Origin: an uncultured Monoglobus sp.
GTDB taxonomy: Bacteria; Bacillota; Clostridia; Monoglobales; Monoglobaceae
Direction of reading: 5' to 3'
DNA: 64,000 bases
Assembly (NCBI GenBank): GCA_947628795.1
Contig: CANRBF010000005.1
Location: 1 to 64,000 of the forward strand
Each line of letters opens with the position of its first letter. The first letter of the stretch is position 1. The notes beneath the pieces are model-generated. The model searched no databases. It saw nothing but the letters and a program-made list of their open reading frames with translations, and was not told the DNA's origin. Shown here one piece after another: positions 30,745 to 40,884 of this stretch. The position numbers and the translations under genes were made by a program.

Positions 30745-33700
30745 ATGGAGATGAGAAGATTAATTTCTGCGGTTTTGGCAGTTTGCATGGCGCTCACTTT
30801 GGTGCCGTCTTTGGCGTTTGCCGAGGATGACTCTGTGGTGTGGCCCGTCACCCGAATGCCCGAGCTTTTGGAGCTTGAGGAAGCAAACGGCGTGATCTAT
30901 ATGGGCACGTCCGGAGAGCGCGCAAGTGAGAGCGGCAAATATATTATAACGATATGCCGTGACGGAAACAGCGAAAGCGAGGCGTCGGTCAGTATTGCTA
31001 CCGTGGATGTGTCCGCGAAAATAAGAGAGGACTATGATATTTTATCGGAAGATATCGAGTATTACGACCTCGGCGGCACGGTGATGGAGCGCAACGCGGG
31101 CACAGACGCCATGGAGAAGGTCGAGGAATATACCGAAAGCGTCAATGATATCAGCGAGGAGCTTGCGGCAAACGCGGCGGAGAGCTCAGCCGCGCCTCAG
31201 AGCGAGCTGGCGAAGATAAAGGAAGCCGAGACGGGCGAGAAAGCGAGAGCGCTCAGCCCCGAGGGAAAGCTGATGTCCGACAAGGAATTTTTGACCGAGA
31301 TCATCGAAAGCTACGGCGGCGCGGAAATGACGGCCGATGAGTACAGCGAAAACTCCGAAAAATTAAACGACAGCGTTAGGGAGAATATCGCCGACTACAT
31401 AGCCGTGTCGTCTGCGTCACGTGTCACCTTTGCTCCCGGCGAGACCGAAAAGCAGATCGAGATCAAGATTTTCGGAGACAGGGAATCCGAGGCTGATGAG
31501 ATATTCACGCTTTTGCTGTCGTCTCCCGAGGGCGCGGAGCTGGGCGGCGTAAACACTGCGACAGTGACAATAGAAAATGACGATCCGAAAGAGACCGCGT
31601 ATGTGGGCTTTGATTCCGAGAGCGCCGAGCTGACCGACGGCTGCGTCACGGTCAAGAGATACGGCGCGGATTACGACATGGTCTCGGCGGATATGCTGCT
31701 TGAGAGCGGCGAGAGCAAAACGATATATTTTAAGCCCTACGAGACCGAGGTTAAAGTGTCTCTTGACACAAGCGGCAGCGGCAGGCAGACTGTGACTCTG
31801 CAAAATTTCAAGGGCTGCGAGGCGGGAGACATAACCTCGTGCGCGGTAAGTTTCGGAGCCTCCGCCGAGGGGCTCACCCTCAAGGAGATAAAGGACGCGG
31901 CGGCTCTGCCCGAGCCCGATGACGGTATCGCCGAGGCTGCTAAAAAGAATCCGCCGCCTCCGCCGATCTATGATCATACCTACGCGTTTTATCTTGACAA
32001 CACAAAGGACCTGCATGCCGCAAACCCGGGAAAAGACCCCTCAAACGAAGGCAAGGAGTTTAGGCTCAAGGTGTACTACGACCCGTCACAGTTTGATGAG
32101 GATGGAAATCTTTACGGCAAGATCATAGACGAAAGCTATGCGGGCGGCGCTTATGTGGGAAACTATTATTTTCCGAAATCGTTTGAAATCGGCTTGTTTT
32201 ACGGAGCAAATCAATGGAAAACCTGCCGCCGCTCGGAGTGGCGCCAAGAAGGCTATGACGACTCACCGAACGGATACATATATCTTGAGTGGTACGACTG
32301 GCGCACATGGAACAACGGAAAAAGCACCGCTAAGCTTGAAAACATAGACCATGAGCAATACGGATATTACGCGTTTGATTGGCTGAATGAACCGAGTCGG
32401 ATATACTCTAAGGGCTGGGCCAACGGCCTTATTATGGTGACGGACAACAAGGATGCTGATACAAGCCACATATATAAGGGCGGCAAATTCGGCAGAACGA
32501 GGACCGCCGTCACATCGCTCGTCACATCGATTAATAAAGATGGTGAGAAAGAGTTTATGCCTCAAAAGGTCAAGGGCAGTCTGCGCGTCAGCGCTTCCGA
32601 CGAGGAAAAAAACAAGACGCCCAGTCCGGCAATAAGGCTTTACGGCGTGGCGGCGATGTTCAGAAAATTCAAAGTGAACATCGAGGGGTCAGGCACTATG
32701 GAGTTTAAGACCGAGAGCGGCACGGTGAGAACAGCTCCCGCAAGAGCGTGCCTCGCCGAGGGACACTCGCTGAGATATTTTGGTCAGGATCTGACCGTTC
32801 AATCGTTCCCCGCGGGCAGCGACGGCAAAATTTACGGCGAGCTTATCGGATACAGGATCACCCTCAATTGCTTAAATTCCGACCTCAAAAACAGAAGCAC
32901 CTTCTATTATATGGAGAATGGCCGCAAACCGTCCGAGGCCGGGAACGCGGTGATAGACGAGGTCGAAGAAAAAGACATAGTTTACGCGGACCGCAAGGCG
33001 AGCGTCGCGAATATAGCAATCAATAAAGATTTTGTCGGGGAGATCGACAGCAGGCTCAAAGGCGTGTCGAGCAGCGGCACAGATTGGACGACCGACATAG
33101 ACCTTATGCCCCTCTATGCCTATAAGGATATCGAGGTACAAATCGCCGCGTCAAGCGACGGAGCCTTTGAAAATTATGAGGTCGGAATGCACTCGGGCGA
33201 ATATCATTACGGCGACACACTCTCGCTGGCGGGTGTACCGGCCGACAGCCGCAATGTTTTCGCGGGCGTCAAAGTCGAGGGCAGAGCGACCGCCAATTTA
33301 AACGACGAAAAAATTATTGACAGCATATTAGAGTCAGACAGCGGCGCGCCCATCTCGCTGACATTGGGCGACAAAAACTGCAAATTCTTTGTCCTGACGC
33401 CGTTGTTTAAGGAAAAGAGCGCCAACTACATATCATTTGATAACGCGGCGAAAGACAGGGTGAAGATGCTCAACACGCTGACGCCCGAGCAGATCAAAAA
33501 GATCAACGAGGCGTATCCCGGCTACAATCTGTCCGAGGATCAGCTCATATATATCTGCGATCCCGGAGCGGGCGGCGCCAACGAGGCTGAAAGGCTGATA
33601 AACATGATAACTCCAAAGTCGGGAAAAGTATACCGAATTCAGGCGGTAGGCGCGGATACCGGAGACGGTCGGCGCTATGTGCCGATCTACACAAATGACC

Positions 33701-36700
33701 GCAATTTCGGAACAAACACCGTGGGCGGCTACACCACGTACATCACGGCCTCAAAAGAGATCTCGGACAATATCGTGAAAGTCGATGCCAAGATCCCTGA
33801 CGATGAGCGCTACGTTCAGGCGGATGGCAGCATAGTCGGAGCGGAATACACCATAAGAGAGAGCGCGGAAAAAGTTCGCAGCGTGCCCATAGAGGGCCTT
33901 AGGGTGTACGGTCCCGGCGTGCTGTCCGAAATGTGGACAAAGACTAAAGACGGCGAGTCGGTAAAAACTCTTTATCCCGAGGAGGTCAGCGACGAGACAA
34001 ACGGAAGCGGCCGCTTCAACATTTCGGGAATATACACGCTCGATCAAAAAACGTCGTATGTTTTGTATTACACCAATGGGGATATCGAGGGAACTTATCT
34101 CGTAAACAGCAAAAATATTGAAAGTCTATCAAGCGGAAACGCGCAGATAAGCTTCCAAAGAACGATCGCCGAAAGCGGTCAAACAAACACTATCGTGACC
34201 GAAAACAAAAACGGATACATAGAGAGCCTGCGAAACGACATAACCACACCGATATTCACCGCGGGCGCGCCGTATCCGACGAATGTTGAGTACAAATTCG
34301 CGAACGACGCGAACAATGTGAACTACAGGACCTCCGACAGCGATGTGCCGATCTTGGATGACATTTTGACTGTGTCGGCGCATGTTAACCTAAAAGAACA
34401 CAAAATAAAACAGATCCTGTTCACAGTAGATAAGCTCAGAGGCGCCGACATTGAGTACGCGGTCGACGCCAAGGAGGAGAGACAGACGATTTTTGAGTGT
34501 AATTTCGACGGAAATAATATGCGGGATGTGTTCGAGCCCGGAGACAGATTATACATCACCTTGGTCGACGAGCATCAGCGGGAGATCGGGTTCCGGATCA
34601 CTGACGAAAACGGAAATCCCCTAAACGACGCCGACGGCAATCCGATCTATGACAGCAGCAAGGAGGATATAAAATACTCGAAGGTATACAGCGGCCTCAG
34701 CTTCTACTCACCCATGACAGCCGCGGTGCCTCAATCGTTTGACGTGCCAAACAGCGGCATAAACCTTGACTTGCCGCTTGTTGGCAGCGTTATGGGCAGC
34801 GGCACGTCGGGCGTTATGACATTTAACATGCAAAAGTGGGATGAGTCGGTCGGCATTGACGGATACTCGCTGATATTTGATATAAACGCGGCTATCACTC
34901 CCGATCCGGACAAGCCGACCGGAATAGACGCTTTCAAAGAGATAAAGCGAATGAAAAACGACGCGAACGCTGTTGCGAACGATCCGGCCAACATCAATAA
35001 TAACGTACAAAATAACGGCTGGTTCGGCAAAACGTTCGGCCGAGGTCCGGCACAAAAGGCAAAGGATATGGCGTATAAAAAATCTCTTGTCGACACGTTC
35101 GGAAAGAACGAGATCAATGCTAACATCGTGGTCATGATGAAATTCGATTTCGCGTACAGCGAGCAAAGCGGCACATATATTCTTATCGGCGCTCAGCTGG
35201 CGTTCGGAGGAACGTTCAACATCTCGCACACGTTCTACACAGTGCTGTACGGCGTGCCCCTCTACCTTAAACTCACAGGCGACATAACGGTACAGCTTCA
35301 GGCGAATGTGGCCGAGAATAAAAACCTGACCGCGGGTAACTTTGCTCGGTATAAGGATCTGTCGGATGCGCTGCCGCCCACGGATGTCGGGTTCTTCATT
35401 CTGCTCGGCGGCAGGATGGACGCGGGCGTGGGAATCTGCGGCGTGCTCGGAGTGAGAGGCGTTCTGAAACTTGATATAACCATATTTATATCGCTTTTGC
35501 ACATAGAGAAAGACAGCGGAATTATGGCGTCTCTGAGCGGAGGCATCGGCGTTGATCTGGTGCTGTTCAGCTTTGATTACGTTCCGAGGATCGGAACTGT
35601 CGGCGCGGGCAGATATAAGGAATACACCGGCTGGGGCGACGGCGTAAACGCGGCCGCGGACGATCAAGAAACGTCGGGCATTTTAAGACGTCTCGGCACA
35701 GGCGGCGGCGGAAAGGTCGGAGAGTACACCGAACAGGTACACGCGGCCGAAACGACCGACTATACAATAATTCTCCCGGACGCCCCGGAGCGGACCAGAC
35801 CGCAGATACTCACGCTGAAAGACGGCAGAAAATTCATGGTATATATCGGCAGCGACAACGCGCGGAGCGAGGGAAACAGAGAGTGTCTTTACTACTGCGT
35901 AAGCAATGAGGACGGAACGTGGTCCGACGCGCTCCCGGTCGAGAACGACGGGACAGCCGACTCCACGCCCGATATCGCGCTCTGCGGCGATCGGGTCCTC
36001 ATCACATGGGCAGACTCCGACACAGTGTTTGACGGAGCTGCGGACGAAAAGACCATGCTGTCGAACTTTGAAATAAGCGCCGCGGTGTTCGACGGTGAGA
36101 AGATCTCGGAGATCTTCGGCATAAATAACGACAAGGCGCTTCACAACTCGAACTTTATGGATTACGCGCCGATAATTTGCGCCGACGAAAACGGCGGAGA
36201 CGGAGCGCTGTTCTACTACATTAAAAAGGATCTCGGCACGGCGGAAACACCCGAGGATATGATCGATCCCTCAAGAACGTATCAAACGATCGCGATGGCC
36301 GAGTGGGACGGAGCGGAAGTCAAACAAGAGCGCTTCATGAAGCTAAGCGGTGATCCGCTCGTCATGAACATTGATTCAGCGGTCACGAGCATACCGGTAA
36401 ACGGCGAGAACCACACATTCTCGGTCTGCGCCTTCACACTCGATACCGACGGCGATATTTCGACCCCCGAGGATACCGACGCGTTCCTGATGCTAAATGA
36501 CTTAACGGCGGACAAGCCCTACGAGCCGATAAATCTTTGCAGCGATTACTTGGAGGATCTCTCGCCTCAGCTTACGAAATTCGATTTCGGCGACGGAGAG
36601 GAATTATATCTCACGTGGATATCAAGGCGCTCAGCCTCGGACGGCGAGGCGGCAAGCTCCGAGCTTAAGACCATTAACCTTTCGGGCATAATCAAATCGG

Positions 36701-38772
36701 CCGATGGCGAAAACGCCGCCGAAATAATGAGCGATCCCGATTATGAATTCGATGTCGAAAAAACGTTTATGGGTCTCGGCACCGACTTTGAGACCTCGCT
36801 TATGAATTACAAGCTGCTTAAGGGCGGCGACGGGAACCTCTATATATTGTGGACCGATATGGCAAACTCCAATGACGGAGACTGTTCGATCGAACTTTAC
36901 GGCGCCGTAAGGTACCAAGGCGGGACCGACGAGAACAGCGAAAGCGGATGGAGCAAAGCCGTTAAGATAACCGATTTCGCGAACTATATGCCGAATTTGG
37001 CGATAGACGAATTCTGCGCGGCTGTCGGAAATGACGGCGAGTTCAGCCTGCTGAGCAATATGTACACCCAGGATATTGACGAAAACGGCGTTCCGATCTA
37101 TTCCGAGAACAATTTGATCGAGTTCAGCATAGACAATTCCGCCAGGGCGAGCGTCGAGCTCGGAGAGGATGCTCCCGTCGAGTTTGCGGACGGCCTGCCG
37201 CATGCCGGAGAAGAGACCGAAATGAGTTTTGAGGTCAAGAACTGCGGACTTTTGAAGCTGGACGGCTACAAGGCCGAGGTCAAGGTAGGCGGCGAGCCCT
37301 TCGGCTCGTTTGAGAGCGAAAGCGTATTAAAGGGCGGCTGCTCTGACACGGTCACGATCGGCGGCGTTATGCCCGAGACGATCGACGGTGATACAATGAT
37401 CGAGATCACGCTCACAAGCGGCGACGGAATGACAAATGACTACAACGCGACCACTGTGCCGTTCAGGTCCGATATCCTCTTCGAGGCGGATCCGATCGAG
37501 CAGACCGACGACGGGCTTTTGTGCACGCTTTATATGCTGAACGAGGGCAACGCGCCGAGCGGCGATTTCACACTGGAGCTCAGCCGTGTTCAAGCCGGCG
37601 AAGGACTTGTGGGCGCCGTGACCTCAGACAGCGTGGAGTCGATCGAACCCAACGAGATCGTTATGAAAAATATACTGCTCGATCCCGACACGCTGGCTCC
37701 GAATGATTTCGGCGATATGGGCTTGGCCGAGCTCAGCGTGAAGGGACTGCGCGACGGCGCGGAGATCGGCAGCGATATATTGATGCTCAGCGAGGACGAG
37801 TTTGCTAACAGGATAACGATCAACGGCGAGATCAAGCCTTTGTCGGTGCGTGAGGGCGAAATGCTGCCTCTGGATGTCGAAAAGACGCCCGAAAGCGAAA
37901 ACAGCGAGTTCAGCTTTGCATCCGAAAATTCGGATATCGCGTACGTGGACGAATACAAAAGACTGATCGGCGTAAAACAGGGTAAGACAAAACTGACCGT
38001 GACCGAGACAACCACGGGCTCCTCTCAGGAGTTTGACGTGATCGTGACCGAGCCCGACAACACGCCCACGGCCCCGCCCGAGGCGACCAAGCGCCCATCA
38101 AGCGGCAGCTACGGCGGAGGAGGAAGCTTCTCGTTCGAAACGGCCGCGACAGAAACGCCCGCCGCGACGATCGAGCCGACCGCCGAACCGACGGCCGAGC
38201 CTTTGGCCGAGAGCGTTGATCTTCCGTTTGTTGACGTCCGCCCCGACGATTGGTTCTATGACAGCGTGAAATATATGTACGAAAACGGACTTATGAACGG
38301 CGCCGAGACTGATCTGTTTGAGCCGAACGCTTCGGTTACCCGCGGCATGACCGCAGCGATCCTGGGCAGAGCCGAGGGAGCGGACGCCGCCGCAGAGTTT
38401 GAGAACGCATTTTCGGATGTTGACACAAACGAATACTACGCGCCTTATATCGCGTGGGCGGCGGATAACGGAATTGTGAACGGCGTCGGAGACGGCTTGT
38501 TCGCGCCCGATGACAATGTGACCCGCGAACAGCTTGCGGCCATGCTCTACCGCTGCGCGGGCTATAAGGGATATGACGTATCGGGCGGAGACGCGGATCT
38601 GAACGCCTTCGCCGACTCGGGCGAGATCGGCGAATACGCAGTGCCCGCCGTGCGCTGGGCGTGCGGCGCGGGAATAATAAACGGAAACGGCGACGGCACA
38701 CTGACGCCTCTCGCGGGCGCGACCAGAGCCGAGACCGCCGCGATATTCGAACGCTTCCTGAAAAACAATTAA
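30745..38772 (+). CDS. 2675-residue SLH-anchored surface protein with Calx-beta and Ig-like domains
   Basis: The signal peptide (about residues 1-26, ending SLAFA) follows a strong GGGGAGGAG site. Residues about 65-282 hold a Calx-beta-like domain (RVTFAPGETEKQIEIKIFGD, then DEIFTLLLSSPEGA) split by a helical insertion. The middle contains unrecognised beta-rich regions and a glycine-rich hydrophobic stretch near 35390-35600. It is followed by repeated strands with W-S-D and TW motifs that look like a beta-propeller (about 35760-37120). A CARDB-like domain (about 37160-37450) and a BIG2-like domain (about 37810-38060) come next. A Pro/Thr and Gly linker leads to three SLH domains from about residue 2490. 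The role is unknown; cell-surface attachment is clear. It shares the anchoring design of the 4036-residue protein but not its modules. Confidence 0.88.
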   Translation: MEMRRLISAVLAVCMALTLVPSLAFAEDDSVVWPVTRMPELLELEEANGVIYMGTSGERASESGKYIITICRDGNSESEASVSIATVDVSAKIREDYDILSEDIEYYDLGGTVMERNAGTDAMEKVEEYTESVNDISEELAANAAESSAAPQSELAKIKEAETGEKARALSPEGKLMSDKEFLTEIIESYGGAEMTADEYSENSEKLNDSVRENIADYIAVSSASRVTFAPGETEKQIEIKIFGDRESEADEIFTLLLSSPEGAELGGVNTATVTIENDDPKETAYVGFDSESAELTDGCVTVKRYGADYDMVSADMLLESGESKTIYFKPYETEVKVSLDTSGSGRQTVTLQNFKGCEAGDITSCAVSFGASAEGLTLKEIKDAAALPEPDDGIAEAAKKNPPPPPIYDHTYAFYLDNTKDLHAANPGKDPSNEGKEFRLKVYYDPSQFDEDGNLYGKIIDESYAGGAYVGNYYFPKSFEIGLFYGANQWKTCRRSEWRQEGYDDSPNGYIYLEWYDWRTWNNGKSTAKLENIDHEQYGYYAFDWLNEPSRIYSKGWANGLIMVTDNKDADTSHIYKGGKFGRTRTAVTSLVTSINKDGEKEFMPQKVKGSLRVSASDEEKNKTPSPAIRLYGVAAMFRKFKVNIEGSGTMEFKTESGTVRTAPARACLAEGHSLRYFGQDLTVQSFPAGSDGKIYGELIGYRITLNCLNSDLKNRSTFYYMENGRKPSEAGNAVIDEVEEKDIVYADRKASVANIAINKDFVGEIDSRLKGVSSSGTDWTTDIDLMPLYAYKDIEVQIAASSDGAFENYEVGMHSGEYHYGDTLSLAGVPADSRNVFAGVKVEGRATANLNDEKIIDSILESDSGAPISLTLGDKNCKFFVLTPLFKEKSANYISFDNAAKDRVKMLNTLTPEQIKKINEAYPGYNLSEDQLIYICDPGAGGANEAERLINMITPKSGKVYRIQAVGADTGDGRRYVPIYTNDRNFGTNTVGGYTTYITASKEISDNIVKVDAKIPDDERYVQADGSIVGAEYTIRESAEKVRSVPIEGLRVYGPGVLSEMWTKTKDGESVKTLYPEEVSDETNGSGRFNISGIYTLDQKTSYVLYYTNGDIEGTYLVNSKNIESLSSGNAQISFQRTIAESGQTNTIVTENKNGYIESLRNDITTPIFTAGAPYPTNVEYKFANDANNVNYRTSDSDVPILDDILTVSAHVNLKEHKIKQILFTVDKLRGADIEYAVDAKEERQTIFECNFDGNNMRDVFEPGDRLYITLVDEHQREIGFRITDENGNPLNDADGNPIYDSSKEDIKYSKVYSGLSFYSPMTAAVPQSFDVPNSGINLDLPLVGSVMGSGTSGVMTFNMQKWDESVGIDGYSLIFDINAAITPDPDKPTGIDAFKEIKRMKNDANAVANDPANINNNVQNNGWFGKTFGRGPAQKAKDMAYKKSLVDTFGKNEINANIVVMMKFDFAYSEQSGTYILIGAQLAFGGTFNISHTFYTVLYGVPLYLKLTGDITVQLQANVAENKNLTAGNFARYKDLSDALPPTDVGFFILLGGRMDAGVGICGVLGVRGVLKLDITIFISLLHIEKDSGIMASLSGGIGVDLVLFSFDYVPRIGTVGAGRYKEYTGWGDGVNAAADDQETSGILRRLGTGGGGKVGEYTEQVHAAETTDYTIILPDAPERTRPQILTLKDGRKFMVYIGSDNARSEGNRECLYYCVSNEDGTWSDALPVENDGTADSTPDIALCGDRVLITWADSDTVFDGAADEKTMLSNFEISAAVFDGEKISEIFGINNDKALHNSNFMDYAPIICADENGGDGALFYYIKKDLGTAETPEDMIDPSRTYQTIAMAEWDGAEVKQERFMKLSGDPLVMNIDSAVTSIPVNGENHTFSVCAFTLDTDGDISTPEDTDAFLMLNDLTADKPYEPINLCSDYLEDLSPQLTKFDFGDGEELYLTWISRRSASDGEAASSELKTINLSGIIKSADGENAAEIMSDPDYEFDVEKTFMGLGTDFETSLMNYKLLKGGDGNLYILWTDMANSNDGDCSIELYGAVRYQGGTDENSESGWSKAVKITDFANYMPNLAIDEFCAAVGNDGEFSLLSNMYTQDIDENGVPIYSENNLIEFSIDNSARASVELGEDAPVEFADGLPHAGEETEMSFEVKNCGLLKLDGYKAEVKVGGEPFGSFESESVLKGGCSDTVTIGGVMPETIDGDTMIEITLTSGDGMTNDYNATTVPFRSDILFEADPIEQTDDGLLCTLYMLNEGNAPSGDFTLELSRVQAGEGLVGAVTSDSVESIEPNEIVMKNILLDPDTLAPNDFGDMGLAELSVKGLRDGAEIGSDILMLSEDEFANRITINGEIKPLSVREGEMLPLDVEKTPESENSEFSFASENSDIAYVDEYKRLIGVKQGKTKLTVTETTTGSSQEFDVIVTEPDNTPTAPPEATKRPSSGSYGGGGSFSFETAATETPAATIEPTAEPTAEPLAESVDLPFVDVRPDDWFYDSVKYMYENGLMNGAETDLFEPNASVTRGMTAAILGRAEGADAAAEFENAFSDVDTNEYYAPYIAWAADNGIVNGVGDGLFAPDDNVTREQLAAMLYRCAGYKGYDVSGGDADLNAFADSGEIGEYAVPAVRWACGAGIINGNGDGTLTPLAGATRAETAAIFERFLKNN

Positions 38773-38776
38773 AATA

Positions 38777-38935
38777 TTAGCGGCGGCAGCCTTTTGGGGC
38801 TGCCGCCGCTATTGCTTCTATTTCATCGGGCAGAGGTTCATCCTCGGGAACAAATCTTATTAATACCTGAAAGATCGTATCAAGATCGCTTTCATCTATA
38901 ACATCAATTAGTTCTTTAAGAGCCTCTTTACTCAT
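38777..38935 (-). CDS. 52-aa antitoxin-like small protein, C-terminus replaced
   Basis: It opens MSKEALKELIDVIDESDL and runs through FVPEDEPLPDEIEAI, a pattern seen in small Firmicutes antitoxins that normally continue for another 20 or so residues. Here the frame runs instead into the 38780-38809 stem-loop, which supplies AAAAPKGCRR and the stop. AGGAGGCG lies seven bases before the ATG, and a consensus promoter lies upstream. It overlaps a toxin-like relic at its start. Probably a truncated antitoxin of a decayed module; whether it is still made is open. Confidence 0.6.
   Translation of the reverse strand: MSKEALKELIDVIDESDLDTIFQVLIRFVPEDEPLPDEIEAIAAAAPKGCRR
38780..38809 (+). terminator. 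strong stem-loop after the surface protein gene
   Basis: gcggcggcagcc pairs perfectly with ggctgccgccgc over a six-base loop, starting eight bases after the stop codon. The T-run after it is poor, so termination may be inefficient. The same bases code for the end of the minus-strand small protein. Confidence 0.6.
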
Positions 38936-38996
38936 AACAGCGCCTCCTATAATCTTTTATATGCATAACCGCTTCTCTGCTGTACTCTAAACGCAT
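38928..38996 (-). pseudogene. 22-codon relic of a RelE-type toxin
   Basis: The frame MRLEYSREAVMHIKDYRRRCYE begins like RelE-family toxins (MKLEYSREAVKYI) and then stops. Its TAA overlaps the ATG of the antitoxin-like gene by eight bases, and gaaagg lies upstream. The order toxin then antitoxin is common for this class. An internal deletion or frameshift of the toxin is the simplest reading. A regulatory leader peptide is the alternative. Confidence 0.45.
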
Positions 38997-39039
38997 CTTT
39001 GATAACCTTTCAAATTATTTTAGATTTCATATTAATTTA

Positions 39040-39068
39040 ATAATATCACATATTTCAAAGGCTGTCAA
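39040..39068 (-). promoter_or_regulatory. promoter of the relic toxin-antitoxin locus
   Basis: Minus strand TTGACA (39063-39068), 17 bases, TATTAT (39040-39045). It is intact although the genes are decayed. Confidence 0.75.
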
Positions 39069-39112
39069 TCATATAAAAATTATATCAATTATATAACAAA
39101 TTAAAAAAACTC

Positions 39113-39141
39113 TTGAAAAAAGTTTGTGTTTATATTATAAT
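39113..39141 (+). promoter_or_regulatory. promoter of glyQS
   Basis: TTGAAA (39113-39118), 17 bases, TATAAT (39136-39141). The predicted RNA start near 39148 argues against an upstream ATG at 39151 as the protein start. Confidence 0.8.
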
Positions 39142-39222
39142 TTATAATGATTGGTATTTTGGAGATTTATCGGGTTTCGGCACAGCTTTGGCCCGAAAAA
39201 TAGAAAAGAAAGGTTGATAAAA

Positions 39223-40605
39223 TTGCAGAACCAAGAAAAAACTATGGAAAAGATCGTTGCATTGTGCAAGGGCAGGGGCTTTGTGTACCCCGGCTCGGAT
39301 ATATACGGAGGCCTGGCCAATTCCTGGGATTACGGTCCTTTGGGCGTTGAGTTCAAGAACAACGTAAAAGACGCTTGGAGAAAAAAGTTCGTTCAGGAGA
39401 GCCCCTACAACGTGGGTTTGGACGCGGCTATCCTCATGAACCCCAAGGTTTGGGTGGCGTCGGGCCATGTGGGCGGATTTTCCGACCCGCTTATGGATTG
39501 CAAGGAATGTAAGGCGCGCTTCCGCGCGGACAAGCTGATCGAGGATTTTTCGGGCGAGAACGCCGACGGCTGGACCGACGAGCAGATGATCGGCTATATC
39601 AAAGAGCACAACATTCCCTGCCCCGAGTGCGGCAAGCACAACTTCACCGATATAAGAAAGTTTAACCTGATGTTCAAAACGTTCCAGGGCGTCACCGAGG
39701 ACAGCTCCAGCGAGATATACCTGCGCCCCGAGACCGCTCAGGGAATATTCGTGAACTTCAAGGCGGTACAGAGAACATCAAGAAAAAAGATACCTTTCGG
39801 CATAGCCCAGGTGGGCAAGTCGTTCAGAAACGAGATCACACCCGGAAACTTTATATTCAGGATCAGAGAGTTCGAGCAGATGGAGCTTGAGTTTTTCTGC
39901 AAGCCCGGCACCGATCTCGAGTGGTTCAAGTACTGGAAGGACTACTGCGAGAACTTCCTGCTGTCTCTGGGGATCAAGAAAGAAAATATCCGTCTGCGCG
40001 ACCACAGCCCCGAGGAGCTTTCCCACTATTCAAACGCCACCACTGACATCGAATATCTGTTCCCGTTCGGTTGGGGCGAGCTGTGGGGCATCGCCGACAG
40101 GACCGACTTTGACTTAAAGCAGCACAGCGAGCACAGCGGCGAAAAAATGGAGTACACCGACCCCGAAACGGGCGAGAAGTACATTCCCTACTGCATCGAG
40201 CCCTCGCTGGGCGCGGACCGTGTGGCGCTGGCGTTTTTGGTCGAGGCGTACGACGAGGAAGTCGTTGACCCCGAGAAGAACGACACAAGAGTCGTTATGC
40301 ACTTCCACCCGGCCATCGCTCCGATAAAGGCGGCTGTTCTTCCTCTTTCGAAAAAGCTCTCCGATGAGGCGAAAGCGGTATACGCCGACCTGTGCAAGGA
40401 TTTCATGTGCGAGTACGACGAGGCGGGCTCGATCGGCAAGAGGTACCGCAGGCAGGACGAGATAGGAACTCCGTTCTGCGTGACATATGATTTCGACTCC
40501 CGCGACGACGGCTGCGTGACCGTCCGCCATCGCGACACCATGGAGCAGGAAAGAATAAATATAGAGGACCTGAAAGCATACATCGCCGAGAGGATAAAGT
40601 TTTAG
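39223..40605 (+). CDS. glyQS: glycyl-tRNA synthetase, homodimeric class II type
   Basis: 460 residues from a TTG start, preceded by gaaagg. It gives [20 protein letters not shown], which matches the family N-terminus. A longer frame from ATG 39151 lacks a ribosome binding site and sits at the promoter start. The enzyme charges tRNA-Gly. Motifs are [28 protein letters not shown] (motif 2 region), SFRNEITP and [14 protein letters not shown] (motif 3). Cys pairs (CKECK, CPECG) in the insertion suggest a bound zinc. The C-terminal anticodon-binding domain starts near [16 protein letters not shown]. No separate alpha and beta subunit genes are needed. Confidence 0.95.
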   Translation: MQNQEKTMEKIVALCKGRGFVYPGSDIYGGLANSWDYGPLGVEFKNNVKDAWRKKFVQESPYNVGLDAAILMNPKVWVASGHVGGFSDPLMDCKECKARFRADKLIEDFSGENADGWTDEQMIGYIKEHNIPCPECGKHNFTDIRKFNLMFKTFQGVTEDSSSEIYLRPETAQGIFVNFKAVQRTSRKKIPFGIAQVGKSFRNEITPGNFIFRIREFEQMELEFFCKPGTDLEWFKYWKDYCENFLLSLGIKKENIRLRDHSPEELSHYSNATTDIEYLFPFGWGELWGIADRTDFDLKQHSEHSGEKMEYTDPETGEKYIPYCIEPSLGADRVALAFLVEAYDEEVVDPEKNDTRVVMHFHPAIAPIKAAVLPLSKKLSDEAKAVYADLCKDFMCEYDEAGSIGKRYRRQDEIGTPFCVTYDFDSRDDGCVTVRHRDTMEQERINIEDLKAYIAERIKF

Positions 40606-40625
40606 GTGAATTTTTTCGCCCGTGT

Positions 40626-40862
40626 TTGCCTCCTCCCGGGAGGAGGTGGATTTTCGCCATCGGCGAAAAGACGGAGGTGGGAACGTAGGGATTAGTAATT
40701 AGCGAATAGCAATTAGGATCCCCCCTCAGTCGGGCTTTGCCCGACAGCTCCCCCAAGGGGCGCCTTACGTGGCCTATCCGCCCGTGAAATCCCGCGGAGA
40801 TACGCGAACGGTTTTCGGCTAAAGTATTTCCGCGTATTCACTATTCACTAATCGCTAATCAC
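40626..40862. repeat. intergenic palindromic repeat element, locus D
   Basis: Non-coding. Units have tips ttttcgcc/ggcgaaaa (40651-40669) and gtcgggctttgcccgac (40729-40745). They are flanked by gcctcctcccgggaggaggtgg and gacggaggtgggaacgtagg, and attag/actattcacta words lie between and after. The right part ends 22 bases before the decarboxylase start. Confidence 0.85.
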
Positions 40863-40884
40863 TACGTTGTTAGGAGTAAATGTT

